Shown: piece after piece, positions 62,732 to 64,000 of the stretch | Layout: each line of letters starts with the position of its first letter | How positions within the stretch are numbered: position 1 is the first letter of the stretch | Source of the DNA: Cryptomeria japonica | Lineage: Eukaryota > Streptophyta > Pinopsida > Cupressales > Cupressaceae | Length of the DNA: 64,000 bases | Assembly: GCF_030272615.1 (NCBI RefSeq) | Contig: NC_081407.1 | Location: forward strand, 155,246,891 to 155,310,890 | Direction: 5' to 3' | The notes under the pieces: generated by a model | What the model saw: only the letters and a program-made list of their open reading frames with translations | What the model was told of the DNA's origin: nothing | Database searches by the model: none | Position numbers and translations under genes: made by a program

Positions 62732-64000
62732 ATGGCTTTCGTACACATATTCGACCACGTTCGCCGATTTCAGAGACCAGCAGAGGCAGGAGAGCCGGTA
62801 AGTACCACCAAACCTCCTCGTACTTTGACGCATTCAATTTTGTCATTAATGCATGCTAGTTAACAATAAATGCGCTTAGGAATAGGGCACAAAAAAGTGC
62901 AAAAATGTGCAACCGCGTCTGCGTCGGTGCCAGGCGCGTCTGTGTCGGTGCCAGGCACGTCTATGTCTGGAACCGCGTTTGTGCTTGATGCAGGTGCATC
63001 TACGTCCTGAAGGGGCGTTTGTGTGCCAAAGTCGCATTTGTGAATGATTTAGGCACGTTTATGTCAAACAGGCGCGTCTGTGTCGTTTAGGCGCACTTGT
63101 CCAGTCTATAGGCGCGTTTGTGAGGTAGAAACGCGTTTGTGAGTTAAAAGCGCGTATATGTCAAAAAATGCAAGGTTTTGGTCTTCTAGGTCAAATCGGC
63201 AGTTCTGTGATGAACATACGCTGTCAATTGGATAAGCTGCTGAGAGGATACACTCAAGCAGGTCCTCGAGGAAGACTAGGATAGATCAAGGCACTTTGTG
63301 ATGAACAGGGAGCACCAAGATAGAGTACTTTGTGATGAACAGGGAGTACCCAAAGTATGAGCAGCACTTTGTGATGAACAGGGAGTGCAAAATGTGAGTA
63401 ACACTTTGTGATGAACAGGGAGTGTCACACACGTAGTACTTTGTGATGAACAGGGAGCACTACTAGGATAGAAGCAACACTTTGTGATGAACAGTGAGTG
63501 TCACTAGAATAGATAACCATATGCATTTAGATAGCGAGTAGCATTTTGTGATGAACAGTGAATGCCACCCTGACTGACATGATTGATTTGCTTGACTGCA
63601 GGAGTATTTGCCTATGTTGGAGTCACGGGAGAGATTCCCGTCCACACAGAGGTTGCGACCAGAGTTGTCGTTTCAGGATAGAGCTGCCATTGAGGAGATG
63701 GGATTGAGACACGTGCTGTATGTGCCTGAGTTTCGGGCAAACATGGGTTTGCTGACTGCGCTGGCCGAGAGATGGCATTCAGAGACATGCACATTTCATT
63801 TGCCGATGGGTGAGATGACAGTCACCCTTGAGGATGTTTATAGGATTCTGCACATACCGATCGATGGAGAGCTGATTCCATACGATCGCGATGGAGACAG
63901 AGAGGCTTTGAGATGGGTGTTTCAGGATCCCAGCCTAGAGATGAGAGTAGGACATGTGGCATGGGACACCATGACCGCAACAGGATTAGCTTTGCCAGCT
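62732..64000 (+). CDS. PMD (plant mobile domain) gene of Tat element 2, two exons, open to window end
   Basis: Exon 1 62732-62797 (22 codons from ATG, ending GEP) with donor GTAAGT; exon 2 from 63602 after TTGACTGCAG, joined in phase 0 and open for 133 codons to the edge. Exon 2 has the PMD hallmarks MGLLTALAERWHSET, GEMTVTLEDVYRILHIP. Exon 1 (HVRRFQRPA) matches exon 1 of the element-1 gene (RVWRYQRPA) at the same distance from the splice site. Unlike that copy, no stop is seen in the readable part, so this copy is younger or preserved. It lies antisense to its retrotransposon. Function inside the element is unknown. Confidence 0.85.
62914..63165 (+). repeat. ~20-bp degenerate GCGCGTTTGTG array in the PMD intron (element 2)
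   Basis: Thirteen copies of a word like GGCGCGTCTGTGTC recur every 18-22 bp (starts near 62914, 62935, 62956, 62974, 62994, 63014, 63032, 63053, 63072, 63091, 63112, 63131, 63150). It occupies the donor side of the 804-nt intron. Confidence 0.88.
63200..63565 (+). repeat. ~37-bp minisatellite in the PMD intron (element 2)
   Basis: Seven good copies of CTTTGTGATGAACAGGGAG start at 63294, 63328, 63367, 63404, 63439, 63480 and 63543, with a weaker one at about 63205. Spacing is 34-41 bp, longer before the last copy (63). It fills the acceptor side of the intron. Confidence 0.92.

Larger units (their letters stand above)
61617..64000 (-). mobile_element. Second Tat-type Ty3 element, 3' end only, opposite orientation
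   Basis: LTR 61617-62386 (minus), polypurine tract 62387-62400, and an antisense PMD gene on the plus strand running off the window. The boundary AAAAGAGGGGCAAAA-type tract plus TGTAGAC matches element 1. Its pol, if present, lies beyond 64000 on the minus strand. Confidence 0.8.

Noticed and set aside
62609-62863. 84-codon ORF spanning the PMD start
   Set aside because: Reads through the GTAAGT donor and is out of frame with the PMD exon 1 that is conserved in the other element.
63294-63560. Regular repeats with spacers, CRISPR-like in appearance
   Set aside because: Eukaryotic intron of a transposon gene; the spacers are short, variable in length and partly related, with no cas genes. It is a minisatellite. 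The same holds for 7661-7830.

Overview
This 64 kb window is nuclear DNA of a seed plant, most likely a gymnosperm. It has a large genome's density of nested, decayed retrotransposons, AT-rich spacers, and one compact multi-exon host gene. The species cannot be read from sequence alone. The only intact host gene I can support is a 10-exon subtilisin-like serine protease (minus strand, 26807-30930, 797 codons, all catalytic residues present). Almost everything else is mobile DNA.

Layout. 1-10516: the 3' part of a Tat-lineage Ty3/gypsy element. It has a broken pol with two RNase H domains, then an antisense two-exon plant-mobile-domain (PMD) gene, a polypurine tract and a 3' LTR. 10517-14769: spacer with one Ty3 RT relic. 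14770-23629: a degraded Ty1/copia element whose integrase is split by DNA element A (16001-21315). 24700-26415: a short-word array, a lysine-rich ORF and a copia-type LTR. 26807-30978: the subtilase gene. 31200-34077: spacer with two tandem duplications and a tRNA-derived SINE. 34083-53220: a minus-strand chromovirus (Ty3, chromodomain) whose gag is split by a solo LTR (50378-52091) and by a whole Ty1/copia element (39041-50234). The 3' LTR of that copia is in turn split by DNA element B (46846-49939). Target-site duplications close every layer. 54200-60485: two decayed LINEs around a GC-rich ORF. 60665-60759: a very short tRNA-derived retroposon. 61617-64000: the start of a second Tat-type element in the opposite orientation, with an uninterrupted two-exon PMD gene running off the window.

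Two things stand out. First, elements A and B are one family: inverted termini starting GGGTAAGTGCAC, 4-bp target duplications (CAAG and GGGT), a homologous left arm of about 860 bp, and no visible transposase. Their interiors are packed with unrelated satellite DNA: A carries a 2.4 kb array of alternating inverted words with a ~760-bp higher-order period, and B carries a GTAC-centred array split by 1.5 kb of polypyrimidine. Second, both PMD genes have a phase-0 intron at the same place. Each intron holds two minisatellites in the same order and with the same periods (about 20 bp, then about 36 bp), although the repeat sequences differ.

Decay is mostly by C-to-T-type changes (CAG to TAG, TGG to TAG or TGA) plus a few single-base frameshifts, as expected for old methylated transposons. 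Calls rest on reading translations and motifs by eye; no database search was run.
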